From assembly GCA_013002925.1 (NCBI GenBank), contig JABDLQ010000158.1:1-5198 (forward strand): 5,198 bases of DNA. Direction: 5' to 3'. Positions within the stretch are counted from its first letter, which is position 1, and every line of letters starts with the position of its first letter. The DNA is from Gammaproteobacteria bacterium. GTDB lineage: Bacteria; Pseudomonadota; Gammaproteobacteria; Steroidobacterales; SZUA-146. The position numbers and the translations under genes are program-made. The notes below the pieces were generated by a model, which had not been told where the DNA came from, made no database searches, and saw only the letters and a list, made by a program, of their open reading frames with translations. Of this stretch, positions 1 through 5,127 are shown one piece after another.

Positions 1-1
1 T

Positions 2-1078
2 CTGCAGGAGAAATTTCTAATCACGGAACGAAAAATGCTCGGCTTTTCCCAACATGTGGAAACGCTGCATACCCAAAACCTTGAACGTGAGCAAACCCTG
101 GTTCAGTTCAAGAAAAAAATAGCAGAGTTGACAGACACATTGCGCGAGCGCGAGGAGGCCCTGGAGGAGTTGAGCACCGCAGCGGCCAGCCGCGTCAATG
201 AAGTGGCAGCCGATCAACAGCATGCGGCTACGCACAATGCGGTAGATGAGGAAAACATCGCACAACTAAAAGCGGCTGCAACCGCCAACGAGGTTGCAGT
301 GCGACGGGCGACGGTTCTGGAAATGACCCTGGCCGATAAAAACCGGGAAATTGAACAACTTCAGCAAGCCATTGAGCAATCCGCCAATGCTGCTGCCAGC
401 GAATCGTATAAGCAGGTAGTTGATCTGAAAAATCTCGTTCGTGAGCAAGAACTTTCGATTGCCCAACTCAAAGACCAGGTAGCAAATAGCGGCACTTCCG
501 CGCAGGAAGAAGAAATCCGCAACCTGCGTGAGGCCATGACGGAACAGGAAGAGATAATCTCTCAACTGCGGGCTGTGCTGGACAAAGCGACCCGACAAAC
601 AACCCGCAAGAGTACTCCCAGGCTACGCGCATCGCCCGCAATTCCGATAGATACCCCGCGCTCAGGAGACCTGTTTGCCAATCCGTCGCAACCGAACGGT
701 CCTGTGGAAGATGCTTCGAACAGCATCGCCGTGGAACCACTTTCAGGCAGGCCGGATGCTAAGCCAACCGGCGTCACTTCGTCATCTGATCGGCCATCCG
801 CTGCGACGAGCGAATCCAATCGCAACTCTGCAGTAAGCATTGAGCTTTTTTCACAGCCGCCGGTCAATGCCGACGATCTGAAAACAATCAACGGTATCGG
901 ACCGGCATTTGAACGCACGCTCAACCGTCTGGGCATCTTCCGATTTGAGCAAATTGCCTCACTGTCTCGTGACGATATCGAATGGGTGGCACAAGAATTA
1001 AACTCGTTCGCCGAACGTATCGTTCGCGATCAATGGGTAGCACAGGCCAAAGCGCTGGATAGCAGCAATACCCACTAG
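2..1078 (+). CDS. Coiled-coil protein with C-terminal helix-hairpin-helix domain (5' partial)
   Basis: The reading frame is open from base 2, so the gene almost certainly starts outside the window; the ATG at 35 lacks a convincing ribosome binding site and falls inside a helical stretch. Counting from that Met, residues 1-195 are rich in Glu, Gln, Leu and Ala in heptad-like patterns and should form a long coiled coil. Residues 195-277 are a Ser/Pro/Asn-rich, probably disordered linker. Residues 278-342 form a compact domain with the motif INGIGPAFERTLNRLGI, then FEQIASLS and a terminal RDQWVAQAKAL. This resembles helix-hairpin-helix domains at the C-terminus of many proteobacterial proteins, some labelled NuoE-like or DUF4332-like. 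Such domains can bind DNA non-specifically, but no catalytic residues are visible, so the function is unknown. An N-terminal membrane anchor could lie upstream. It converges on the gloA cluster. Certain as a gene, moderate on the domain. Confidence 0.85.
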   Translation: MQEKFLITERKMLGFSQHVETLHTQNLEREQTLVQFKKKIAELTDTLREREEALEELSTAAASRVNEVAADQQHAATHNAVDEENIAQLKAAATANEVAVRRATVLEMTLADKNREIEQLQQAIEQSANAAASESYKQVVDLKNLVREQELSIAQLKDQVANSGTSAQEEEIRNLREAMTEQEEIISQLRAVLDKATRQTTRKSTPRLRASPAIPIDTPRSGDLFANPSQPNGPVEDASNSIAVEPLSGRPDAKPTGVTSSSDRPSAATSESNRNSAVSIELFSQPPVNADDLKTINGIGPAFERTLNRLGIFRFEQIASLSRDDIEWVAQELNSFAERIVRDQWVAQAKALDSSNTH

Positions 1079-1094
1079 CATGACTAGTGTTTTT
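1073..1094 (+). terminator. Weak intrinsic terminator overlapping the stop codon of the coiled-coil gene
   Basis: The sequence CACTAG, a CATGA loop and CTAGTG form a 6-bp stem at 1073-1089, followed directly by five T residues at 1090-1094. The TAG stop codon at 1076-1078 lies inside the left arm. Position and T-run fit a Rho-independent terminator for the rightward gene, but the stem is short and half A/T, so it may be inefficient. Confidence 0.4.
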
Positions 1095-1192
1095 CTGCAG
1101 CCTGGTCATTCGCCTTTGACAAACCAGGGTAACAGACCCGGCAAACGATCAGTTCAAGCCGAACGAACGGGTTAACTCACACAACACGGAAA

Positions 1193-1258
1193 TTGCTTGC
1201 GAAGGCCTCAATCCATGCGGATCGTGTATGCCGTGTCGCTGCGCTGTTCGCAATGACG
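1193..1258. repeat. Degenerate dispersed palindromic repeat (CATTGCGA/GCGACG type)
   Basis: On the minus strand this stretch reads CATTGCGAACAGCGCAGCGA, then a CGGCA segment, then ATGGATTG and CTTCGCAA. These words, in this order, resemble a widespread family of intergenic palindromic repeats in bacteria (a CGTCATTGCGAGGAGC-like end, GCGACG, GCAATCCATGGATTG, CTTCGC). The outer arms TTGCGAA (1197-1203) and TTCGCAA (1247-1253) are perfect reverse complements; the interior is only partly palindromic, so this looks like an old or truncated copy. The rest of the gap 1079-1371 holds only the terminator hairpin above and a 6-bp inverted repeat (CCTGGT 1101-1106, ACCAGG 1123-1128) without a T-run. 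Confidence 0.5.
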
Positions 1259-1371
1259 TCGGTGTTGCGTAATCCCAAACGTCGCCTGAACAGCTGCGTG
1301 TGCGCGCCGGCGAATACCGTCGCGTTGACCGGGTTTGACCTGTCCGGCAGATCTGGATCGGTCAGCCGCAG

Positions 1372-1752
1372 CTACTTTTGAATCAGCTCGATTTTGTAGC
1401 CGTCAGGGTCTTCTACAAAAGCAATGATGGTCGTGCCGCCTTTGACCGGTCCCGCGTCACGGGAGACCACACCGCCGCGTTCGCGAATGCGCGCGCACGC
1501 TGCCGCCACGTCTGGTACCTGAATGGCGATGTGACCGAATGCGTCACCATGGTCGTATTTCGACACTCCCCAATTGTAGGTCAGCTCAAGAACCGCCTGT
1601 TCAGTCTCGGGTCCATAACCGACAAATGCCAGGGTGTACTTGTAGGCCGTATTTTCCGACTTACGTAACAGCTGCATATCCAGCACCTGCGTATAGAACG
1701 CGACGGACTTATCCAAATCACCCACGCGCAACATGGTATGCAAAATACGCAT
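1372..1752 (-). CDS. gloA: Lactoylglutathione lyase (glyoxalase I)
   Basis: This 126-aa cytoplasmic enzyme isomerises the hemithioacetal of methylglyoxal and glutathione to S-lactoylglutathione, the first step of methylglyoxal detoxification. It opens with MRILHTMLRVGDLDKSVAFY, the E. coli GloA pattern, and keeps all four metal ligands at the E. coli positions: His5, Glu56, His74 and Glu122. It has the short form typical of bacterial, usually Ni-dependent, glyoxalase I, and GHIAIQVPD and EDPDGYKIEL match the vicinal-oxygen-chelate fold. A TTG two codons upstream also lies in frame, but the ATG at 1752 is chosen because GGGAGG at 1760-1765 sits 7 bases before it and the protein then aligns exactly with E. 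coli. It is the last gene of the leftward cluster, 12 bp after the FKBP gene, so translation is probably coupled. Confidence 0.96.
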   Translation of the reverse strand: MRILHTMLRVGDLDKSVAFYTQVLDMQLLRKSENTAYKYTLAFVGYGPETEQAVLELTYNWGVSKYDHGDAFGHIAIQVPDVAAACARIRERGGVVSRDAGPVKGGTTIIAFVEDPDGYKIELIQK

Positions 1753-1759
1753 GTCCAAA

Positions 1760-1765
1760 CCTCCC
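1760..1765 (-). promoter_or_regulatory. gloA ribosome binding site adjoining the upstream stop codon
   Basis: GGGAGG on the minus strand lies 7 bases before the gloA ATG. Its first G is also the last base of the TAG stop codon of the FKBP gene (1765-1767). Ribosomes ending on the FKBP gene therefore release on top of the gloA start site, which favours coupled translation and fixes the gloA start at 1752. Confidence 0.8.
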
Positions 1766-2559
1766 TATTTCAACGCCGCAGTGTCAACCTCAAACAGCTC
1801 TACATCGAACAGCAGCCTGGAATCCGGGGGTATCGATTTACCCGAACCGCGTTTGCCGTATGCCAGCGCCGCCGGAATGATCAGCGTGCGCTTGCCGCCT
1901 ACTTTCATGCCGGCTACGCCCAGATCCCACCCGGGAATCACCTGACCGGCTCCAAGGACAAATCGAAATTTATTACCGCGATCCAGCGAACTATCAAACC
2001 TGGTGCCTTTTTGCTCTGCTGCTGACTCATCATACAGCCAGCCTGTGTAGTCCACGGCAACCTTGGCACCTTTGACAGCTTCCGGCCCATCGCCTACCAC
2101 CTGATCAATAATTTCCAGTGTATCTACATCGAACAATTCAATATCGAACACCAGGGTTGCGTCAGGTGGTATGACCTTGCCGGCGCCCCGGCTGCCATAG
2201 GCCAGGTCCGGTGGAATCGTCAAACGACGCTGTCCACCTACCTGCATCCCGGTGACACCCTGCTCCCATCCTTTGATCACCCGACCTTGCCCGAGTACAA
2301 ATGAAAACTTCGCGTCACGATCCAGTGAGCTGTCAAATTTTTCTCCCTTTGACTCCTCCGCGCTGTCATCATATAACCAGCCCGTGTAGTGGACCGTGAC
2401 AGACGAGTTCATCTGCGCTTCCGCACCCGTTCCTGCCACCAGTTCCTCTATAACCAGTCCGTCGTCAGTTGTGGTAATTTTCGGCTGTTTTTCGCAAGCG
2501 GTCAGTAGCGCTGCAGCGATAATAAATATGCCGGCCAGTTTGCCAAGTTCAGTTCTCAT
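1765..2559 (-). CDS. Lipoprotein with two tandem FKBP-type peptidyl-prolyl cis-trans isomerase domains
   Basis: This 264-aa protein should be a lipid-anchored periplasmic prolyl isomerase or folding factor. Residues 1-21 are a lipoprotein signal with lipobox LTAC and lipidated Cys22; Glu at +2 favours outer-membrane sorting by Lol. Two FKBP domains follow, about residues 35-147 and 148-260. Both keep the FKBP active-site set: Tyr58, Phe75, Asp76, Phe86, Val94, Ile95, Trp98, Tyr121 and Phe138 in the first, and the residues 113 positions later in the second, so both should be active. The domains join directly, without the helical dimerisation segment of FkpA or Mip. The frame extends upstream, but the ATG at 2559 gives the intact signal peptide and has AAGGTG at 2569-2574. 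The start overlaps the end of msrB by 11 bp. It is not a standard FkpA, so no symbol is given. Confidence 0.93.
   Translation of the reverse strand: MRTELGKLAGIFIIAAALLTACEKQPKITTTDDGLVIEELVAGTGAEAQMNSSVTVHYTGWLYDDSAEESKGEKFDSSLDRDAKFSFVLGQGRVIKGWEQGVTGMQVGGQRRLTIPPDLAYGSRGAGKVIPPDATLVFDIELFDVDTLEIIDQVVGDGPEAVKGAKVAVDYTGWLYDESAAEQKGTRFDSSLDRGNKFRFVLGAGQVIPGWDLGVAGMKVGGKRTLIIPAALAYGKRGSGKSIPPDSRLLFDVELFEVDTAALK
1780..2457 (-). repeat. Gapless tandem duplication encoding the two FKBP domains (2 x 113 codons)
   Basis: Residues 35-147 (bases 2457-2119) and 148-260 (bases 2118-1780) align without any gap at a period of exactly 113 codons. I count 71 identical residues of 113 by eye, about 63%. 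Shared blocks include YTGWLYD, FDSSLDR, GWxxGVxGMxVGG and the ending ELFxVDT. The DNA copies have diverged more, so this is an old head-to-tail duplication within the gene. Confidence 0.85.
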
Positions 2560-2941
2560 CAGAGTGTTCACCTTTTTTAAAATCCAGCGCCGCAGAATTG
2601 ATGCAGTATCGCAGACCCGTGGGCTGAGGACCATCAGTAAAGACATGACCAAGATGCGCATGGCAGTTTGAACACTCCACCTCTTCGCGCTGCATCCCGA
2701 GACTATTATCGACTTGCACCGTCACCGCGTCTTCCGACTTCTTGTCCCAGAAACTGGGCCATCCCGAGCCTGAGTCGTACTTGGTCCCTGAGGAAAACAG
2801 GGGATGCCCACAACAGACGCAGTGATACTGGCCTTTTTCCTTGTTATTCAGATACTGTCCGGTAAATGGTCGCTCTGTACCCTTCTCCTGGGTGACGTGA
2901 AACTGTTGATCGTTCAATTTTTTCCTGATGTCGTCGGACAT
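2549..2941 (-). CDS. msrB: Peptide-methionine (R)-S-oxide reductase
   Basis: This 130-aa cytoplasmic repair enzyme reduces methionine-R-sulfoxide in proteins, normally recharged by thioredoxin. Full-length MsrB motifs are present: QFHVTQEKGTERPFTG at 13-28, GWPSFW at 60-65, the HAHLGHVFTDGPQPTG block at 94-109 and the catalytic RYCINSAAL with Cys113. Two zinc-binding pairs are visible, Cys41/Cys44 and Cys90/Cys93. The Cys that acts as resolving residue in many MsrBs, just before GWPSF (GCGWPSF in E. coli), is Ser59 here; an extra Cys43 lies within the first zinc pair. No signal peptide is present. The ATG at 2941 has AAGGAG at 2949-2954. The gene follows the lipoprotein gene by 35 bp, with a hairpin in the gap, and overlaps the FKBP gene downstream by 11 bp. 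Confidence 0.96.
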   Translation of the reverse strand: MSDDIRKKLNDQQFHVTQEKGTERPFTGQYLNNKEKGQYHCVCCGHPLFSSGTKYDSGSGWPSFWDKKSEDAVTVQVDNSLGMQREEVECSNCHAHLGHVFTDGPQPTGLRYCINSAALDFKKGEHSDEN

Positions 2942-2955
2942 TCCGCTTCTCCTTC

Positions 2956-2977
2956 ATTCCCGGGTCGCACCCGGAAT
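2956..2977 (-). promoter_or_regulatory. GC-rich hairpin between the lipoprotein gene and msrB
   Basis: On the minus strand ATTCCGGGT (2977-2969), a GCG loop and ACCCGGGAAT (2965-2956) form a 9-bp stem with a single bulged G. It begins at the first base of the lipoprotein gene's TGA stop codon and ends two bases before the msrB ribosome binding site (AAGGAG, 2949-2954). No T-run follows, so it is unlikely to be a normal terminator. It could stabilise an mRNA end, cause partial attenuation or influence msrB translation; these roles are inference. Confidence 0.5.
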
Positions 2978-3567
2978 CAATCCAGTCGCTGACATAACAT
3001 TTGCAAAACCGGCTGAAATTTTTCAGCCGTTCGGGACGTGGCCGCTTCGTACATCCACTTGAAGCGTCGTGGCATGATTTCATAAAACCGGATGCGCACG
3101 GTCCTTTGCTCCCGCACGGAGGTCAGTACCAGCTCGTCACCCACCTGACCACCGGTCCACAACTCGAATTGTGCTTGCCCGGTATTGGTCCACGCCACAT
3201 TCCATTGCTGCGAGGCGGCATCGAACAGTCGCAAATTGGTGGCGATCACCTGGCTGTCAGCTGTGCCACTTTGTGACATCCATATATCCTGTACAGCGCG
3301 GCCCTCCAGCGTATAAAACCAGGTCCAGTTCACTTTGGATGGTCGCATGCGCCACTGACCATCGGCCGTGCGTTCGCTCATGGCGCACTCCCAACGCCCG
3401 GCAAACCGACCAAATTGTTGCAGTTCGACAGCGGCAGCGGGATGGGCTTTTCCAAACCCGGAGTCCTGCAGCGTTGGAGACGGCGGTTCACGCACATCAC
3501 GCGTCTGCACACAACCGGTCATCGTCAGCAGCGCAGCCAGAAGAGCACTGGCGGTCAAACTCCTCAT
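2977..3567 (-). CDS. Putative lipoprotein of unknown function, possible lipocalin-like beta-barrel
   Basis: The 196-aa product starts with a lipoprotein signal (MRSLTASALLAALLTMTGC) whose lipobox MTGC places the lipidated Cys at 19; Met at -3 is a slightly unusual lipobox residue. After a Pro-rich spacer (about 20-45), a domain starts at LQQFGRFAGRWEC with many Trp and Tyr residues: NWTWFYTLEGRAVQDIWM, WNVAWTNT, FELWTGG and RFKWMYEA. The GxW opening and alternating aromatic strands recall lipocalin-like or DUF1579-like beta-barrels, but I do not recognise a named family and see no catalytic motif. It likely sits in the periplasm, anchored to a membrane. A TTG six codons upstream is in frame, but the ATG at 3567 is preferred because GAGG at 3573-3576 lies 5 bases before it and the signal peptide starts cleanly. 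It precedes msrB by 35 bp and may share its transcript. Confidence 0.8.
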   Translation of the reverse strand: MRSLTASALLAALLTMTGCVQTRDVREPPSPTLQDSGFGKAHPAAAVELQQFGRFAGRWECAMSERTADGQWRMRPSKVNWTWFYTLEGRAVQDIWMSQSGTADSQVIATNLRLFDAASQQWNVAWTNTGQAQFELWTGGQVGDELVLTSVREQRTVRIRFYEIMPRRFKWMYEAATSRTAEKFQPVLQMLCQRLD

Positions 3568-3605
3568 GGTCACCTCAACGGCCAATTACAGTCCTGGTGG
3601 ATTGA

Positions 3606-3628
3606 TTGCATACAAATTTTCCATGCAA
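3606..3628. promoter_or_regulatory. Dyad TTGCAT-N11-ATGCAA upstream of the lipoprotein gene
   Basis: A perfect 6-bp inverted repeat with an 11-bp A/T-rich spacer lies 39-61 bases before the lipoprotein start, in the 88-bp gap that is the widest in the six-gene cluster. Its size and A/T-rich centre resemble an operator for a dimeric regulator. Only weak promoter-like elements are visible here (TTGAAT on the minus strand with no good -10 at 17 bases). Low confidence as a regulatory site. Confidence 0.3.
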
Positions 3629-3655
3629 CGATGATTCAAATGGTGCGCCGGGCCA

Positions 3656-4078
3656 TTATATATTGGCACTGCGGTATTCCAACCACATGGTCGCCAGCCC
3701 GGCTGCAGCGATAATGGCACCACTCAACCATCCACCGTCACTTATCAGGAACATGGAAATAATGACCAGTGCAGCCCCCAGAATATACAAAGTCGGTCCC
3801 GGCACCATGTTGGTATGCCGTCGCCGGATGGCGGCCAGCAGCAGACTCAGGCCGGTCGCAACAAAGGCGATCGCCACGATGCCCCATAAAGCCCGGAATA
3901 TCATTTCTTTTTGCCCAAATGGCAAATAGGCCAGATCGCCAGGGTGCAGCATCAACAAACGAACGATCAGGTACAGACCAAAGCTACCCGAAACGATCAG
4001 CAAGATTGCGGCAACGCCAGTTAATAAACGCAACGATCCGGTCATGAAACGAGTGTCACGAGGTAGCAATTCTGGCAT
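3656..4078 (-). CDS. Small integral membrane protein with four predicted helices
   Basis: The 140-aa product is strongly hydrophobic with four likely membrane helices at about residues 17-38, 64-84, 94-113 and 117-134. The loop between helices 1 and 2 (HPGDLAYLPFGQKEM, about 45-59) is hydrophilic; a basic RRR follows helix 2, which by the positive-inside rule puts that loop and both termini in the cytoplasm. No transport, enzyme or binding motif is recognised, and the family is unknown to me. The ATG at 4078 is preferred over the TTG one codon earlier because GAGG at 4086-4089 is 7 bases away. It follows the 66-aa lipoprotein gene by 28 bp, so the two are probably cotranscribed. Confidence 0.82.
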   Translation of the reverse strand: MPELLPRDTRFMTGSLRLLTGVAAILLIVSGSFGLYLIVRLLMLHPGDLAYLPFGQKEMIFRALWGIVAIAFVATGLSLLLAAIRRRHTNMVPGPTLYILGAALVIISMFLISDGGWLSGAIIAAAGLATMWLEYRSANI

Positions 4079-4106
4079 CAAAAATCCTCACTGCGCACCG
4101 CGTCCA

Positions 4107-4307
4107 TTATTCCTTGTCAGTATCCTCGTCTTTTTTATTTTCGTCGTCCCCCGCTGCAACATCAATCACGGCGGCTCCTACTTTAAATGGGATTTTGGCA
4201 ACTTCGATCGCCGCGTCCGCAGTCTGACCAATAACCATGCCTACGCAGCCGGCAATGCCGGGCAACAATGACACCATGACCAGCATTACCAAAAATTTTT
4301 TGCGCAT
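4107..4307 (-). CDS. Small lipoprotein, probably of the NF038104 type
   Basis: This 66-aa product has a short lipoprotein signal with lipobox IAGC and lipidated Cys21. The mature part starts CVGMVIGQTADAAIEVAKIP and continues FKVGAAVIDVAAGDDE, a pattern I recall from a family of tiny gammaproteobacterial lipoproteins catalogued as NF038104, whose function is not known. The tail (about 53-66) is highly charged with Asp, Glu and Lys. The frame extends nine codons upstream, but the ATG at 4307 starts the signal peptide and has AGGAG at 4316-4320, 8 bases away. It is the first gene of the six-gene leftward cluster. Confidence 0.8.
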   Translation of the reverse strand: MRKKFLVMLVMVSLLPGIAGCVGMVIGQTADAAIEVAKIPFKVGAAVIDVAAGDDENKKDEDTDKE

Positions 4308-4711
4308 CAGGCCGTCTCCTGTTGGGACCCGCATTCAATCTGGAAGGTTAGCGTATATAGTCGCGCAATTGAAATGTAGTGATGATTAATCTGTACGATC
4401 GCCTGTGATTGCGGTCAAGCGCGCCATCGCCCTGAAGCCGTTGCAGAACAAGGCGTGTAATCCACAGGCACCGCACGAAAATAGTTATCTGTGTGATGAG
4501 ACGCTGTGCTGTCGAACCACCGAGGTTCAAGCATATGCATCCCGCCCCCGCCTGCATTCCTCTGCCTGATCCTCTGCAGGAATCAACAGACCAGTCGTAA
4601 ATAGTGTGGTGCAATGGCGTCGCCGGAGTCTGCCAAAACCGATACAGGGGCCCAGGAAGGTTCCATGAGCCTGACGATATTGAAGAACTGCGACGTCGTT
4701 TATGTGCCGCG
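4308..4711. other. Intergenic stretch of about 400 bp with no convincing gene
   Basis: Open frames here have atypical composition, many Arg/Cys/Ser residues and no ribosome binding site, so I call none. The stretch should contain the promoter of the 66-aa lipoprotein gene; TATATA on the minus strand near 4355 is A/T-rich enough for a -10 but has no good -35. An inverted repeat, GCCTGTGATT at 4401-4410 and AATCCACAGGC at 4459-4469, is the main structure. GAACC/GGTTC with a 5-base loop near 4515-4530 is a minor hairpin. I see no clear terminator for the secreted-protein gene that ends at 4712. Confidence 0.5.
4401..4469. repeat. Inverted repeat in the intergenic stretch
   Basis: GCCTGTG at 4401-4407 and CACAGGC at 4463-4469 are perfect reverse complements, extended by ATT and AAT with one extra base. 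Adjacent GCGGT (4411-4415) and ACCGC (4470-4474) are also complementary, but that pairing crosses the first, so the two would compete or form a pseudoknot. No T-run follows on either strand. The role is unknown. Confidence 0.35.
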
Positions 4712-4963
4712 CTACTCGCCGCAGGCTTTGCGTGCGACGTCATCCAGACTGCCGCCCTCGACCTTGCCGTCGCCGGCCGGCCCTTCGTAAATCCAGCTGC
4801 CGTTTGCCTGCTGGACCACTTTCATGCTGTCGCCGTTGGCACACATGCCGTGGTATTCGGTCGCGTCACGGCCCCCGGAGTAACTGTGTTTGATACTGTA
4901 GGCGCCTGCAACGGGAGTCATCAACATCGCCCCAACCATCACCGTTCCAACCACTTTATTCAT
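4712..4963 (-). CDS. Small secreted protein with two cysteines, unknown function
   Basis: The 83-aa product starts with a Sec signal peptide (about 1-21, MNKVVGTVMVGAMLMTPVAG) with likely cleavage after Ala21 in VAGA. The mature part of about 62 residues is Gly-rich, with Tyr and Ser near its start, YHGMCANGDSM around Cys41, SWIYEGPAGDGKVEGG in the middle and a C-terminal ACGE with Cys81. The two Cys residues could form one disulfide in the periplasm. There is no lipobox. I do not recognise the family. The frame extends upstream, but the ATG at 4963 gives the intact signal peptide and has GGAGA at 4971-4975, 7 bases away. It is about 400 bp from the next gene and has its own upstream promoter, so it is probably a single-gene unit. 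Confidence 0.78.
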   Translation of the reverse strand: MNKVVGTVMVGAMLMTPVAGAYSIKHSYSGGRDATEYHGMCANGDSMKVVQQANGSWIYEGPAGDGKVEGGSLDDVARKACGE

Positions 4964-5097
4964 CTGTTGATCTCCAATTGTCAAAAACAAGTTTGCCTGT
5001 CGTTACCCGAAGGTGCCTATGCGAAGTGCACCATCTACTGTTCAGGACCTCTATGTTCGTGAACCACCAAACCAAAGCGGGTGGCTCGCGCTCCGAC
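4964..5097 (-). other. Long 5' leader of the small secreted protein gene
   Basis: This stretch lies between the promoter and the start codon and has no gene. It contains two short inverted repeats, CCACC/GGTGG (5064-5068, 5080-5084) and GGTGC/GCACC (5012-5016, 5028-5032), each with an 11-base loop. The stems are only 5 bp, and I recognise no known riboswitch or thermometer motif. Confidence 0.35.
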
Positions 5098-5127
5098 ATT
5101 TTACACGGACACTATTTTTCTTTTCAA
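5098..5127 (-). promoter_or_regulatory. Sigma70-type promoter for the small secreted protein gene
   Basis: On the minus strand TTGAAA (5127-5122), an 18-bp A-rich spacer and TAAAAT (5103-5098) match the -35 and -10 consensus at five of six positions each. Transcription would start near 5091 and give a leader of about 128 bases before the ATG at 4963. No other gene lies between, so the small secreted protein is the obvious target. Confidence 0.6.

Noticed and set aside
562..936. Leftward open frames opposite the coiled-coil gene (also 266-598 and 468-740)
   Set aside because: They are antisense shadows; the rightward frame has a coherent coiled coil, linker and HhH domain.
1101..1128. CCTGGT/ACCAGG inverted repeat as a terminator for convergent transcription
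   Set aside because: The loop is 16 bases and no T-run follows on either strand.
3171..3605. Rightward open frames opposite the 196-aa lipoprotein gene
   Set aside because: Composition is unlike a protein and there is no ribosome binding site; the minus strand has a clear lipoprotein.
4515..4530. GAACC-loop-GGTTC resembling a tRNA T-arm
   Set aside because: The stem is isolated; there are no D-arm, anticodon-arm or acceptor partners around it.
4348..4743. Leftward 131-codon open frame in the intergenic stretch
   Set aside because: The product is Ser/Arg-rich without recognisable pattern, has no plausible start site, and overlaps the end of the secreted-protein gene in another frame.
4604..5062. 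Rightward 152-codon open frame opposite the small secreted protein gene
   Set aside because: It overlaps the minus-strand gene that has a signal peptide, good ribosome binding site and promoter. Its own product is rich in His, Cys and Arg with no domain, and it has no ribosome binding site.
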